64,000 nt of DNA from Pectinophora gossypiella (GCF_024362695.1 NC_065406.1:10726001-10790000); one strand, 5' to 3'. Shown: positions 22,201 to 33,646, numbered from the stretch's first letter. The notes: generated from the letters alone by a model not told the origin. Numbers and translations are program-made.

Positions 22201-24861
22201 GTATTCTCTGGCGACTTTCCTATAGCAGGTATTGATAATTTGTCAAACGAAGTATAGTGATCTACTTGTAGAAAGTTATTAAAATCATCATTTGCAAATT
22301 CATTTTGATCATTGATTAATGGCTGTTGTGCTGAAACATAACCTTGATTCTCATTCCCATAAAGATGGCTTGGCAGTTTATCCACACATTTTATCACAGG
22401 CTCTTTGAATTCTCTTGTATTTTTAGGTATAGAATGTTCTTTAGCCCAAAAGCTTTCAGATGTATTGTCTTGTACACCAGGAATGATAACATGTGTATTA
22501 GTAACATTATTTGTGGACATGCATTGTTTATTAGTTTTAGCCCAAAATGAATCCTGTATTATATTAGTATTTTGAACAGTTTGCATTTTAATGTGATTCC
22601 TTGGTTTTGGTTTATTGGATATTGACTGACCGTTTGCCTTAGCCCAATAGCCCTTCTTCTTGACATTATCTCTAAATGCTTGATAGTTTTTCTTTGCATT
22701 TGAGCCAAGCTTTGTTGGAACATATTCACTTGAACACCCGTCTGTATCCACGAGTGAATACTCTCTGGTTTTCACAGTCATATTTTGTACATTTGATGTA
22801 TAGATATTGCCAGTCACCAGGGGAGACTTTTCAGACTCTTTTACTGTATTATACCCACAATAAACTGGTACATTTGGAGATTCATAAGTGGTAGTTTTAA
22901 CAGGAGTGACTGAATTATGGTGTCTCTTAATTTTACGTTTAGATTTTTTACCTTTATAAACTCTTGACAAGAAATCTTCTTCATCACTGTTATAGGAGAC
23001 TGAATCTGAATCACAAACAGACTGTCGTACTGGCTTAGTAGATATAGTACTGTTTTGACTACATTTTGTTTTAGAATCTAATTGCTCAGATTCTGTATCA
23101 GGGTAATCAGATTCCTGACTGTCTTGTGAAGAGTGGTCTCGACGCTGTGTTGATCTTGAATGGCTCCTACCATGTGATGTTCTCTCATCTGCTGTGCTAG
23201 CAGAGCTACCTGGTTGTTTGTTGTTGTTGTCTATGCCACCTATCACCATTGTTTCAACACTAACACTTCTTGGCCTGGGCATTTGTGACACATTTTGTGA
23301 CAATTTGTTATTGTCACTTTCACTGTCAGATGAAGATGATATGATAATTTCATCAGGGTTAGGCAACTTTTGAACTGGTTTTTTCTGCAAATTATTCTTT
23401 GCAGGAATGTTTGTGTGTGGTTTTACAGTATCAGTTTTGCCATCTGTATGAGCGTCTACTAAGCAACCAGTTAATAATAAACGCTGCCTCCATGCAAAAA
23501 TAGTCTTAAAATCTGGTGCAGGTTTGTCATATAAGCCTTCGAATTTGTTGGTAGTAATTTTGCAATTATTGTAAACTATTGCAAATGCTGCAGCCTTGAC
23601 TCTTTGCTCCAGTGTGTATGTAACTTCAAAATTTTCAGCTGCAGATGGTCCAGTGAATTTGTATAGTACATCATTATTTGTTGATGATACCATATTTTCC
23701 ATGACAGGGTTATAAGCTTTTGTAATGGGAGATTGAGTACTATCTCTCTTGCTCCTTTTACATCCAGTTTCATGTCCAGATGAACCGGTGTGCTCTTTGT
23801 CTCCAGTGCTTGAATATCTTTTGCGGGAACGAGTGTCTGTCTTATAATTCGGCAACATATGAACTTGTCTGTGATAGTTGGTTTGATTTTGGATCTGACG
23901 TCTCCTGAAGGCAGTTTTACTGAGTGGAGGAAGTTCACACACTGAACCATCACTGAGGCTGCCACTTATTTTTTCATGCTCTCTTTTGTTTGATGCAGAT
24001 GCATGCTCCAACATGGTTCCCTTTTGCAGCATTAGTGGCAACTTTTTGGACACTGGTACTTCAGTGGTGCCAACCTGAAGGCAGGAAAAATTATCTCCAC
24101 TTTAGTAATGATGTGCTTCAACAAATGCACTTATAAGATAATATCAAGTCTTCTTAGCTTCAAAATCCATTATCCCCTGAATTTTGCCACAATTTGACAG
24201 ATTGAAGTTGAAATTAGACACCAAAAATTAAATGCTTTTGCTAGATTAGTGAAAATAATTGAAGAAATGTAAAAGAAATTCATGCATGAATAATGATGTT
24301 ACAAAACCAGCAAACCTATAGGTAATAGAAACATACCTTATCATGGGTGTCACTCCTTTGACTCTGAGACTCTGACTTGCGCTTGTTGCGTTTCTTCCTA
24401 CCAAATTCATCATATTCATCATCAGATGATGGATCCCGTCGACGGTACTCCACTACACCGCGCTCGTTGTAGCCTCCGCCGTAGCCCGTACGGGCTTCTA
24501 CCTAAAATGACACATTTATAAAATACATCAATTCATAGTATGAACATTTAAAGGAAAATTGTGAAAAATAGAATAGCTTTCTAAAACATACTTCACCGAA
24601 CTTTGGCGCATTGCAAACATTGCAAGTCTGACGCCGGGCCCAGTTGACGTTTGCGCATTTGTTGCACTGCCAATCGTCTGCGTTGAACAAGCCTCTAGAT
24701 TTTTCGGCGGCCGATTTTCCTATCTCCGTTCCCAATTTCTTCTTATTAAAACTTTTCCCTGCATCCGGCTTTTCTTTATTGCAACGATAACATGATACTC
24801 GACGAGCGAAGTTGATATTTCCGCAATTAGAATCACTGCAAATCCAGTCACCGTCGTTCAT
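19211..24861 (-). CDS. ZRANB2: ZRANB2, RanBP2-type zinc-finger splicing protein
   Basis: Minus-strand exons: 24861-24592, 24501-24337, 24074-20868, 20781-20649, 20477-20375, 20144-20073, 19870-19733, 19334-19211. All junctions keep frame; the total is 4,212 nt (1,403 aa). Two RanBP2 zinc fingers lie at residues 5-31 (CSDSNC...CYRC) and 63-87 (CNKC...CNVC), then the family signature RTGYGGGYNE and DDEYDEFGRKK. After exon 3 come an acidic block ending ADLSKYDLWGSD, a basic stretch, a run of 15 Ser, and an Arg/Ser-rich tail. Human ZRANB2 is about 330 aa with the same order, binds 5' splice-site-like RNA and sits in nuclear speckles. Removing exon 3 gives 334 aa in frame, so exon 3 is an addition. 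The ATG at 24861 is chosen because the first finger begins at residue 5. Confidence 0.92.
19927..20022 (+). repeat. Dispersed repeat family C, copy 3
   Basis: Matches 16018-16107 over about 90 bases with a few substitutions (TTTAAGAGCTGCGCTCTTGT, CGCCATTCCTCTCTTCTTCC). It lies in the ZRANB2 intron between exons 6 and 7. Confidence 0.65.
20868..24074 (-). other. Giant phase-0/0 exon inside ZRANB2 (1,069 codons)
   Basis: This exon is open over 3,207 bp, with a TTCAG|GTT acceptor at 24075/24074 and an AAG|GTTTGT donor at 20868/20867. It encodes a Ser/Asn/Gln/Lys/Asp-rich, mostly disordered segment. One compact part, about protein residues 296-357 (TLEQRVKAAAFAIVYNN followed by IFAWRQRLLLTGCLVDAH), resembles the helix-turn-helix seen in DUF4817-type and transposase-derived proteins; that comparison is from memory and tentative. 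Other marks are RARKLFEAQWDDDDD-like acidic runs (SARKLFEAQWDDDDD), repeated xxxWAKxN/S segments (GYWAKANGQS, SFWAKTNKQ, SFWAKEHSI), and a C-terminal GGGKKKK. A separate gene is less likely, since the frame enters at the splice acceptor without an ATG for some distance and leaves into the next ZRANB2 exon. Confidence 0.8.
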
Positions 24862-25627
24862 TTTGTTATGAATGTAAATGCTGCGTCTATACCACAATCA
24901 CCATCGTCAATCATTGACGCGCTCGCGGCTTTCTACTGATAATCAAACATTTCACAATACTTAACTTTGAATCGTAAATAAAAGCCCGAACTTTGACGGC
25001 AATCGGCCCTTTCAAAGAAAACCAAGCTCACTTTCGCAAGAAAAGTAATCAAGCTTCATGCCAGCCATTGAGACGATAATAAATGAAGTTCTTTCCTTTC
25101 CTTCCATAGACTACAATCACAACACTTCCGTTTTTGCGTATTTTACCGTTTTTAACTTTAAACGAAAGATTTATAATAGAATAAACAGAAGTTTTATTTC
25201 ATATGCCGTTTAAAATATTTACTTAAGTGATTACAAACAATTGTATTTTCTTTAATAAACGAACGTGAAAATATATATTCATTAAAAAGATAGTCAGTTG
25301 ACAAAATAGTCGTTATAGTCGTATCCGGTCGTATCTTTATTTATGGTTCACGTTCATCGAATTTCTACGCAAGCAAAGGTCTTAAGAGCATGCTGCTCAA
25401 CTCAAGCTTTAACTCAACTCAAGTTTACCGATCAGGAACGTATAGTCTAATATCAAATTGGTGGGGTTTAACCATGGTAACCACAATCTCGAGCGAGTTG
25501 GTGGGGAATAATCATGGTAACTGGTAACCACTATTTCGAACTAGTGTAATAGCGACAATTTTCCCAATCTCGATGCGGCCTTGACGAATCGGTCTGGCTG
25601 GATGGATTGGGTAATATAATTAGCGCT

Positions 25628-25847
25628 TTAGGGCGTTTTTGCACTATTCCGATTGTTATCCGATTCGAATCCGCCAAATGACGGATCCAAATTGGCTGTC
25701 TGTCGAGCTATTTGTATGATAACTTGCACACTATTTATTATCTATCTACATCCGTCCGAAATCTTATAAATATTTATTATTTTCGAGTGTCCTACATTCT
25801 CGGACTCGGATCGATTAAGAATCGGATGTAGTGCGAAAACTCCTTTA
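25628..25847. mobile_element. MITE, GGGCGTTTTTGCACTA family, copy 1
   Basis: The left end TTAGGGCGTTTTTGCACTAT returns inverted on the right as TAGTGCGAAAACTCCTTTA, with more inverted homology inside (CGATT...GATTCGAATCCG against CGGACTCGGATCGATTAAG). A copy with the same termini is at 38190-38472. No ORF. Confidence 0.7.
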
Positions 25848-26159
25848 TACTAAATCCTACGATGAGTATAAAATAAAAGCTTGTAGCCAAGTGAATATAT
25901 ATAAGCCAAAACTTAAGATTTTTTTTTATTGAGAATGACGATTGATTACATAATACTAGGATCGCGAAAGAAAAAATTAACCACAGATTTTATTATGAAC
26001 ACATAAAATTGATAAAATGTATGCCAAAACCTTTTTGAATATTTGGTTTAGGCAGCTTAATATATTTTTCTGATTGACATGCAATGCAAAATGCTCGTAT
26101 CTATTCTGACCTTTGCAATCTGTATCCACCCGATTTATCTCGACAGGTTATTCGGATAG

Positions 26160-27268
26160 ATCTGGGCCCTGTTTTATAAAGCTGACAATTCGACATATCT
26201 GTCAAAAAATGACAAAATTGTAGAATTGTCGCGCTTAGGCTGTTTTATAAAGGTAACAATTATGTCAAAAATCGACCGTGAAAACGTGACATATTTGTCA
26301 TTTAAAAAAGCGTTTAATAAAACTCGACATATGTCAAAAAACCACAGTCAAATTATTACGTCACCACAATTGTGGGATTGTCGTGACAATTATGACGAAT
26401 TTTGACATATTTGTAAATAATAATGTTTTATGAAGCTAAATGAGGGTAGAATAGAAAAAATATTAACAAAGTAAAAGAAAGAATCAATCACTAGTGCAAC
26501 TTCGATTGTTTGTTTTGATCGCGTGTGATGGAAATGCACAAGAAACTAAGTATTTTGGGCGACAATTCGACATATTTCTGTTTAATAAAACTTTTTGGGC
26601 GACAGGTGACAAGTGACAATTTGTCGTGAAAAACTTGTCAAATCAGCTTTATTAAACAGAAAATTGTCACGACATATTGACATATTTGTAGAATTGTCCG
26701 ACAATTCTGACAGGAGAGTTACCCTCTGTCGCGAAACTATATTTTGAATTTTAAAGGAGTAAGAAAGTGTTTATAAAACGCGCATTACAAAAAATGGTAC
26801 TATCATCGAACAGTGAAAGTAAATTGGGCACTAAACTTCCCAAACAGTATGTTTCTATTTTCATAGATAATCCCCAAAATACTTAGTTTCTTGTGCATTT
26901 CCATCACACGCGATCAAAACAAACAATCGAAGTTGCACTAGTGATTGATTCTTTCTTTTACTTTGTTAATATTTTTTCTATTCTACCCTCATTTAGCTTC
27001 ATATTATATTATTTACAAATATGTCAAAATTCGACATATTGTCACGACAATCGGACAATTGTGGTGACGTAATAATTTGACTGTGGTTTTTTGACATATG
27101 TCGAGTTTTATTAAACGCTTTTTTAAATGACAAATATGTCACGTTATCACGGTCGATTTTTGACATAATGGTTACCTTTATAAAACAGCCTAAGCGCGAC
27201 AATTCTACAATTTTGTCATTTTTTGACATATATGTCGAATTGTCAGCTTTATAAAACAGGGCCCAGAT
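26160..27268. mobile_element. 1.1-kb foldback DNA element
   Basis: Two arms of about 400 bp (26160 to about 26560 and about 26872 to 27268) are near-perfect reverse complements around a core of roughly 310 bp. The outer ends read ATCTGGGCCCTGTTTTATAA and its complement. The arms are packed with short CGACATAT/TGTC motifs, partly palindromic, resembling multiple protein-binding subrepeats. No transposase is encoded, so it would need a source in trans. I could not define a clean target-site duplication. Confidence 0.85.
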
Positions 27269-27455
27269 TATTGTCGGATTGTACGTGTACGGGACACCTT
27301 CTTCAATCAAATTATAAAATGTCTCGTCGGTTTACTTTCTTCAGTTAAACAAATATTCTTTAAACCCATATTTAGTTGATTCCCTTATTTACTTTCATAA
27401 ATTTTATTTATTGTATTAAATATAATTAATACATTTTAATTAAGAGTTTTTTCAA

Positions 27456-27469
27456 TTTTGGCGGAAAAG
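27456..27469 (+). promoter_or_regulatory. Candidate E2F-binding site upstream of E2F7/8
   Basis: TTTTGGCGGAAAAG fits the E2F consensus core (TTTSGCGS with a purine-rich flank) and lies about 290 bp before the start codon. In mammals E2F7 and E2F8 are themselves E2F targets and form negative feedback, so autoregulation is plausible but inferred. Confidence 0.5.
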
Positions 27470-27738
27470 AACCGGGAAACCGCGCGGAGTAGGCGCGCGC
27501 TCACATCTGTCAAAATTGTTTATTGATGATAGGTTACAAAAGTATTTTTACGTAATTTTAATAATTTTATTGCTTATTATTGCATATCAGAATGTTTAAA
27601 TTGTTTTTTTCTTCAGATGTCATTAAAATTTAAAGCGTTCATATTAGTTTCCTGTTATAAATCTTCAGCCAACTGGATACATAAAGACACGGTGCAGTCA
27701 AAAAGTACGCGAATATTTTGTGGCAGGATTTTTGCATA

Positions 27739-27759
27739 ATGTTATCGCACGATGTATGA
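27739..27759 (+). promoter_or_regulatory. Six-codon uORF overlapping the E2F7/8 start
   Basis: ATG at 27739 opens MLSHDV and stops at TGA 27757-27759. The main ATG (27752) lies inside this uORF in another frame. Ribosomes that use the first ATG would end just past the true start, so the uORF could reduce translation. This assumes that the transcript begins upstream of 27739. Confidence 0.45.
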
Positions 27760-28903
27760 GGATGATAACATTACCTCAACACCTAAGCGTTGCGCGCTTA
27801 CTGAAGTAACCAATTCTACTAATTATGTGTCACCAAACGCTAACCTGAAGTTGTTAACTAATGTCGCGCTACAGTATCCCACGCCACCACCCAGCGCTGC
27901 GCATCGTAAGGAAAAGTCTCTTCAGATATTATGTGACAGGTATGTATTTATCTTGACATTTACATTACTGAATAATTACAGTTTAATGCATTGCAAGTCA
28001 ATTATGTTGTAGGTTCCTTCATTTGTATCCACTTCATGGAAATGGGCCTGTGGAGATCCAACTGGACGGCACTGCAGCTCGACTTGGCGTGGAAAAGAGA
28101 CGCATGTATGACATCATCAACATTCTGGAAGCAATGCAGTGCGCAGTTCATAAAAGAAAGAATACATATTTGTGGCATGGAGGAGCTAGATTGAATTCTT
28201 TCCTTAAAATGCTTAAAAAGCAAGGAGAGAATTTGAGGCTCTCTGAAGCTCTTAGAGGCAAGGCACCAAAACCACCTGCCCCAAAACATAAAACTTTAGG
28301 AGTTCTGGCTCAGAGATTTTTGATGTTGTTTTTAGTGGAAAAGCCTGTAAGTATCTTAACATATTATGGTATTGGGGCCTTTTGGAATTGAATTATTAAA
28401 AATGTAATATAATTTGTTCACAGAATACACTTATCAACCTTGAAATGGCTGTTGGGGTTCTTATAGACACAGCCAACAAAAATAAAACCCTCCTTTCTCC
28501 AGAGCAGCAAGACCGGCAGCACAAGTCCAAGGTGCGGCGACTCTATGACATTGCCAATGTTCTCATATCCATTGGTCTCATAGAAAAGGTATCCGGAAAC
28601 CTTATTTTAAAGAAGCCAGTCTTCCGATATGTGGGTCCCTTAAAAGTGAAAAAGGCTGACAAAGTTACTTTGGCTACTCCCTCTCCAATCACACCTCTGT
28701 CTGTGCTGGAAAGCGAACAAAAGAACTCGCCATGTCACATATATGTTGGAAGATCAAAAAGGAAACTGGAATTCACAACTCCTAGTTCCAGCAAAGACTT
28801 AGGAGTGACCACTCCACCACACACACCGTCACACAAGTGGGATGAGATCCTCCTTGTTGCTGACATGGAACTGACTAGAATTAACAATGGCACATCATTG
28901 TGA
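27752..28903 (+). CDS. E2F8: Atypical E2F transcription factor (E2F7/8 type)
   Basis: Exons 27752-27939, 28013-28346 and 28424-28903 give 333 aa in one frame. Two winged-helix DNA-binding domains are present. Domain 1 is at residues about 52-120 (KRRMYDIINILE, then KNTYLWHG). Domain 2 is at about 154-246 (VRRLYDIANVL, then KKPVFRYVG). No DP-dimerisation or Rb-binding segment follows, as expected for E2F7/8, which bind DNA without DP and repress S-phase genes. At 333 aa it is far shorter than vertebrate E2F7/8 (about 870-910 aa), because the C-terminal tail has only about 90 residues, with SP/TP sites. Drosophila has only typical E2F1 and E2F2, so this gene marks a difference from flies. A 5' UTR intron may end at the CAG near 27616. 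E2F7 versus E2F8 cannot be decided, as insects usually carry one gene of this type. Confidence 0.9.
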
Positions 28904-29433
28904 TTTATATTTATAACTTATTTTTTTATAATAATGAATTCATATTTTAGACAGATTTTTTCTACATATAGTCTTCCAGGGGATGAACTTTAAACATTAT
29001 ATTATGTTCCTATATTTAAATTCTATTAAGTTGTTGGTCAGAAAAGATTTTATCTTGTCCCAGACATGAATTTAGTGCAATTGGGAAATGTTTATTTTAA
29101 AGGTCATTTTATGAGACATACAAACAATATTTCTGAGAATAGTACATAATTTTTAAAATTATGTTTATAGTTAAGTACATAACATGTAAAATTATTTGTC
29201 TGTAAAAAAAACAATAGGTTGAAGTCAATATTATGTAGAAAGTATTTTCTATTATAGTTTTTATCAATATTGAATGTTATTTGTGGAGGATACCCCTGGA
29301 GTATCCAGACTGATTGACTAATTCTTTGACTGAATGTGTGCTTATTAAATACATATCTATTTTTGTATCTAATGAGAGTTAACATGGAACATATTTTATG
29401 ACAAAAAGTATATGCTTGTTGTATATCTAATGA

Positions 29434-29439
29434 AATAAA
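29434..29439 (+). terminator. Polyadenylation signal, E2F7/8
   Basis: A canonical AATAAA about 530 bp after the stop codon of the E2F gene, the best-placed signal on this strand. Confidence 0.5.
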
Positions 29440-29645
29440 GCATAATTACTATGCATTAGAAGTTGTCACATTGCTTCAGTTGATATAGTGGATTTTATAT
29501 GAAGTTGCTTTTTTTAATTGTATTTAAGTAGTTAATTATTAAAGGACTTAAAATTACTTATCTTCTTTTTATATCAAACTCTTATATTGTATTCTACTCA
29601 TGTTGTGTGTGTAAAAAGAAAGTAATCTACAGTTTCAGTAAATAT

Positions 29646-29651
29646 TTTATT
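29646..29651 (-). terminator. Polyadenylation signal, PRA1-family gene
   Basis: TTTATT on the plus strand, which is AATAAA on the minus strand, about 590 bp downstream of the PRA1 stop codon. Confidence 0.45.
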
Positions 29652-30241
29652 GGACTTCAAAATTATATTTACAAGCCACAAAAATTGTATCTAAATTGAG
29701 ATGATTTGAGTTTATGAAATCATTACGACTTAAATTTTAAAGCACCCTTTATGATAACATTTATAGCATTTACAGTGGCACACAATAAAATTATAAATAA
29801 ACACTTTATAAGTTATTAATAGTAAAATCTACAATAATACATTGATATATTCCATAGAGCAACATGGATCTCTGCGGATATATTCTTATAACTCTAACTT
29901 AATTGCATACTTTATAAAAACCTCATAATTTCATTATTCAATGTTTATATTATAATTAAAATAAACTGGTTTCTCAAATCAACTTAGTAAATTACATTTC
30001 AGGCCAGTGACTGACTCACCTCGTGAATGCGGGTGGCCTTACAAATTTTTGTTAACATTTCTAATTACAGCATTCTAATTATACTAAAGCGAATGTCATT
30101 TTTGGTTGGTCAAACCCAAGAACTGTTGTCACCTTTAATTTAGTTCCACCACAGTTATTATGTTTCACCATTCTTGAAATAATGCGGTGGGCAAGGAGTG
30201 TGGCAACCAGGCGGCGGGAGGAACAGCGGTAAGTAGCTCTG

Positions 30242-33200
30242 TCACACTTGCTCGATCATCGGGAACTGTTCGGGGTCCTCAGACTGTGGCAGCGCTTCCG
30301 CGTCGAAGAAACTAGCGTGAAGGGCCACCACCGTCACAGTTGCGCCTGGAAATATTACAATTTGTATAAGTACCTACAGAAGGACAAAAATTTGAAGAAA
30401 TATTTAATACGCCTATTTCACATTGGGGATCCACATACTACTTGGTATCCAGTACCAATTTTAACTATTCTAACTAAATTTCTACGTAAAAGTAACATTG
30501 GGTGAATGAATAACATGAGGTTGGTCACCCACCTTACATCCCACACAACAGAAGACAGAAAAGAAAAACAAAATATCACAATTATAAAAGAATATTGCTA
30601 ATATAGATTGCGGTTTCTGCCCATCCCATTATAAAATACGGGCGCGAATTTATGTATTTATCATCGTAATTTATGTATGTATCAAGGTTAACCCAATTAT
30701 CTAAAAAGCTGTAATGCCGTAACGAACAAGATGCCTATAGGCAGTCTGAAACTGAAGATAGATAGCATCGCTCACCTAACACCCAAAACAGCACTGCGCC
30801 CGCGCCGGCGAGCCAGCATACCGCCATGGAGCCTGCAGCCGCGACCGCGTACTGCTGTGTCTTGCTCAACTCCCACCCACCAATCTAACAGGATATAGCA
30901 CAGTGAAAGGAAATGAAGTATCATGTAGTTCATGTCAGATTTAGAAAACGAATTTGATTTAAACAGATATATTTTACGTAAGTATTGTAGATATTTACAA
31001 AGGTATGTAAGATGAGAATAAGTGAAAAATATTAGTTTATATGATTATAATAAAGAACAGATCATTATTATTGAAATCTGTTGTATGTACAAAATTAATA
31101 TTATATAACTGGAAACTTACTCTTGGCTGCAAATAAAAAAAGAAATGAAAGTAATTACCTACTAAATTCAATTAATAAAAGTGAGTTTATAATCATTCTT
31201 ACCTTCCAAGTGTTGGGGCCTGAGGTGAGTTTTCTGTATCCAAAGAAACTAGCAACCATAGCAATCAATAGCAAAGGAGTTGTGATTCTGAAAATAAATA
31301 CCATTGTTATATTCATATTTGATTTTTAGGTTTATGTGCAAAATGCCTAATTCTAAAATGGGCTAATTATCAAGATGCCTAGTACATAAAAGGGCTTAAT
31401 TTTCTGCCTATTCTACAACAACATAGCATCACGTCTATAAGCCTATTCTAATTCCATTCTAACTTGTTAGAAAGAATACAATTCCTCTGATGGTTTTCAC
31501 AACAAGCTGGGGAAGATAATCAGCTATGCTGAATCATTGCGGACCCACCATACCACTAGCCCTACCCCTGGTGGTAGGGTGGGTCCCAAACCATACCACC
31601 ATAATGATGTGACAAAGTACTCGTATGGTAAAAAAATAAAATAAATAAATTACTTAACAAGAATACTGTGACATTAATGCGTTTACTGAATGTATTACAT
31701 AAGATTCATGATGCAAATATGGTACCTAAAAAACGGCGAATAAACCAAATTATCAACGACGATTTTATAATTGATGTACAAATGCAATTAGTCAACAAAG
31801 AAATTACCATTGGTCATGCATTGGACAAATTGCGTACATAATATTTTTTTTATTCTGTTCCTTTTTAATTTTTAATGTGTATTAATAGCGGTGTATCCAT
31901 TTTAGTTTATTTGCTGTAAATAATAATAAGTGTATGTATATGTCAAAACTTTTGTTTTAATAATGTTTTAATTTTTAATAACAACACTATTACTTGATGG
32001 CATGATGGTGGTATGGTTTGGGACCCACCCTACTACCAGGGGTAGGGCTAGTGGTATGGTGGGTCCGCAATGAGCTGAATGTGTTCTATGTTTATTTTTA
32101 TTAATAAAACCAATTGAAGAAAATTTTCCCTTATAAAAATTAGGCATTTAAGAATTAGTCCTTTGGCCACTCTGTTGATATTTTGAGAATTTGGTGCCCT
32201 GCACCTAAACAAAATGTTGAAATTATGTATGATAAGGTGCAAAAGTCCAATCGGTTTCCTGCAAAGTAATAAATTAACTGGTTGCATTTAAGACCTGGTT
32301 ACATGTCGTTTCTGTAATAGGCCAAAAACATACATTTTATAATTATGACAACTATTGGTTCATAATCTTCACCACTGTTTACAAATAATTCACTGGGCTT
32401 AGTGACTGCACTTTTGCTCTTTGATTGTACCTACAGAATTTATAAGAAAATAAATTAAAGTAATACTTACAGGCAATAAGCAAATAGTCCTAGGAAAACA
32501 ATGAGATAATTAGCTTGGAAATAGTCGACATTGCGGTAGAATCGTCGTGAGAGTCGTGGTAGAGATGCAGGAGCCTGTAATGAACAATTGTTTCATTAAT
32601 ATTAATGACAAATAGACTGCTTTTTAAATAGATTTTCTAACATTTTGTATGGCCATATTCATTGTCAGGTTTTGTTAATAACAATGGTGATTAAAATAGT
32701 CTACTAAAGGAAAAGAGGGCCTGTTCTACACACCACTACAACAATAAATAATAACTGCATAAGGTCTGTCAACAGTTTGCATGTTCAGGAACAAAAATGA
32801 AAAAAAATATAATGATTTAACTAAATATAAATTTTTTGTTAGTTATCCTCATTAGCCATTACCTTAAAATTTTCTGTTGCTACAAATTGTGTCCATGGTC
32901 TGCGTGTATTGAGGACTCCCATCAACAAGGCTGGGGCGGCTCCACTGCGGAGACTTTGCATTACCCTATAATAATATTAGTGTGTAGTAGGTATAATGAT
33001 GATAGTTAATATTACATGTACAGAATTATTTTGCAGCTGAAATAAAAAAATACAAGCAATTTCTTATTGTTAGTAAAGAGGCAAACTAAGACTAAATGGT
33101 GTATCCAGCAAGTCTACAAAAAATTGGTATGCAACATAAATAATATAAACTTAAAAATGAGGTAGATTGATTAAACAAAAAAATTACCAGTTTCAATTTC

Positions 33201-33545
33201 AAGTCTCGCTTATCATAGGCAATGTAGGCGCATAAAAGTCCATCGTTAAATGATAAAATGCGTAGGAGCACAATAAAAGACCTATTTTTAGTAAAATCAT
33301 ATTACCCAAACTTCTAGTACAAATTAACTTAAAATATTGTTAACAGTATCAAACATATCAAATTACGGCACAAATAAAAATGAAATGATAAGCGTCCAAC
33401 ATTATTATAAGCTCGAAACACCACGTAGCATAGAAAATTGTTAGTAGACTTACAGTTCCATATCATTAACATACTTTTGGAAACCTTTCTTCTCTGAAGT
33501 GGCATTAATTTCGCCAGATAACTCAATATTTACGCTCTCAGCCAT
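30242..33545 (-). CDS. RABAC1: PRA1-family protein (prenylated Rab acceptor 1)
   Basis: Six minus-strand exons, 33545-33454, 32965-32863, 32574-32471, 31287-31203, 30884-30776 and 30345-30242, join in frame to 597 nt (198 aa; human RABAC1 is 185). Family marks in order: RRPWTQFV, RNVDYFQANYLIVFLGLFAY, a first hydrophobic hairpin continuing ITTPLLLIAMVASFFGY, then a second (QYAVAAAGSMAVCWLAGAGA, continuing LFWVLGATVTVVALHASFF), and an acidic tail ending PMIEQV. PRA1 proteins are four-pass Golgi/endosome membrane proteins that bind prenylated Rab GTPases and help load them on membranes. An acceptor (TATTTTCCAG) 24 nt before the ATG implies a 5' UTR exon upstream, so the BEL element at 33647-38124 probably lies in the first intron. 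The large third intron holds a MITE. Confidence 0.92.
31534..32073. mobile_element. 540-bp DNA transposon relic in a PRA1 intron
   Basis: Terminal inverted repeats of about 75 bp begin TCATTGCGGACCCACCATAC and contain a second inner palindrome (CCCTACCCCTGGTGGTAGGG). GCTGAA flanks both sides (31528-31533, 32074-32079), as for a 6-bp target duplication. Inside, on the plus strand, 31677-31841 reads as a 54-codon frame, with a lysine/arginine-rich VPKKRRINQI segment and VNKEITIGHALDKL, preceded by a few in-frame codons. It looks like the C-terminal scrap of a transposase or other element protein. I do not recognise the family. Confidence 0.75.
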
Positions 33546-33646
33546 TGTAGAGATTGTTTACTTTTTTCTGGAAAATATAAACAAATAAAAATGTATTTCA
33601 ACAGATTGTACACCAATGCCCAACTGTTCACCTGGCTGTATATGTG

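Larger units (their letters stand above)
24862..27751. other. Spacer between divergent ZRANB2 and E2F7/8 genes
   Basis: Holds the ZRANB2 promoter and 5' UTR on the left, a MITE at 25628-25847, a foldback element at 26160-27268, and the E2F7/8 promoter near 27455-27700. A partial tandem duplication (TGGTGGGG followed by CATGGTAACCA) lies at 25457-25535. I see no gene in it. Confidence 0.65.
28904..30241. other. 3' UTRs of convergent E2F7/8 and PRA1 genes
   Basis: AT-rich with no gene. The plus-strand AATAAA at 29434-29439 would end the E2F transcript (3' UTR about 550 bp). The minus-strand AATAAA at 29651-29646 would end the PRA1 transcript (3' UTR about 600 bp). The two ends would be about 200 bp apart. 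Confidence 0.65.

Noticed and set aside
20574..24053. The long minus-strand frame as a stand-alone 1,159-aa gene
   Set aside because: It has no ATG at its beginning, enters at a good splice acceptor in phase 0, and exits at a donor that fits the next ZRANB2 exon in frame.
26999..27310. A 103-codon minus-strand frame
   Set aside because: It lies mostly within one arm of the foldback element and its mirror arm encodes related peptides; it is a repeat artefact.
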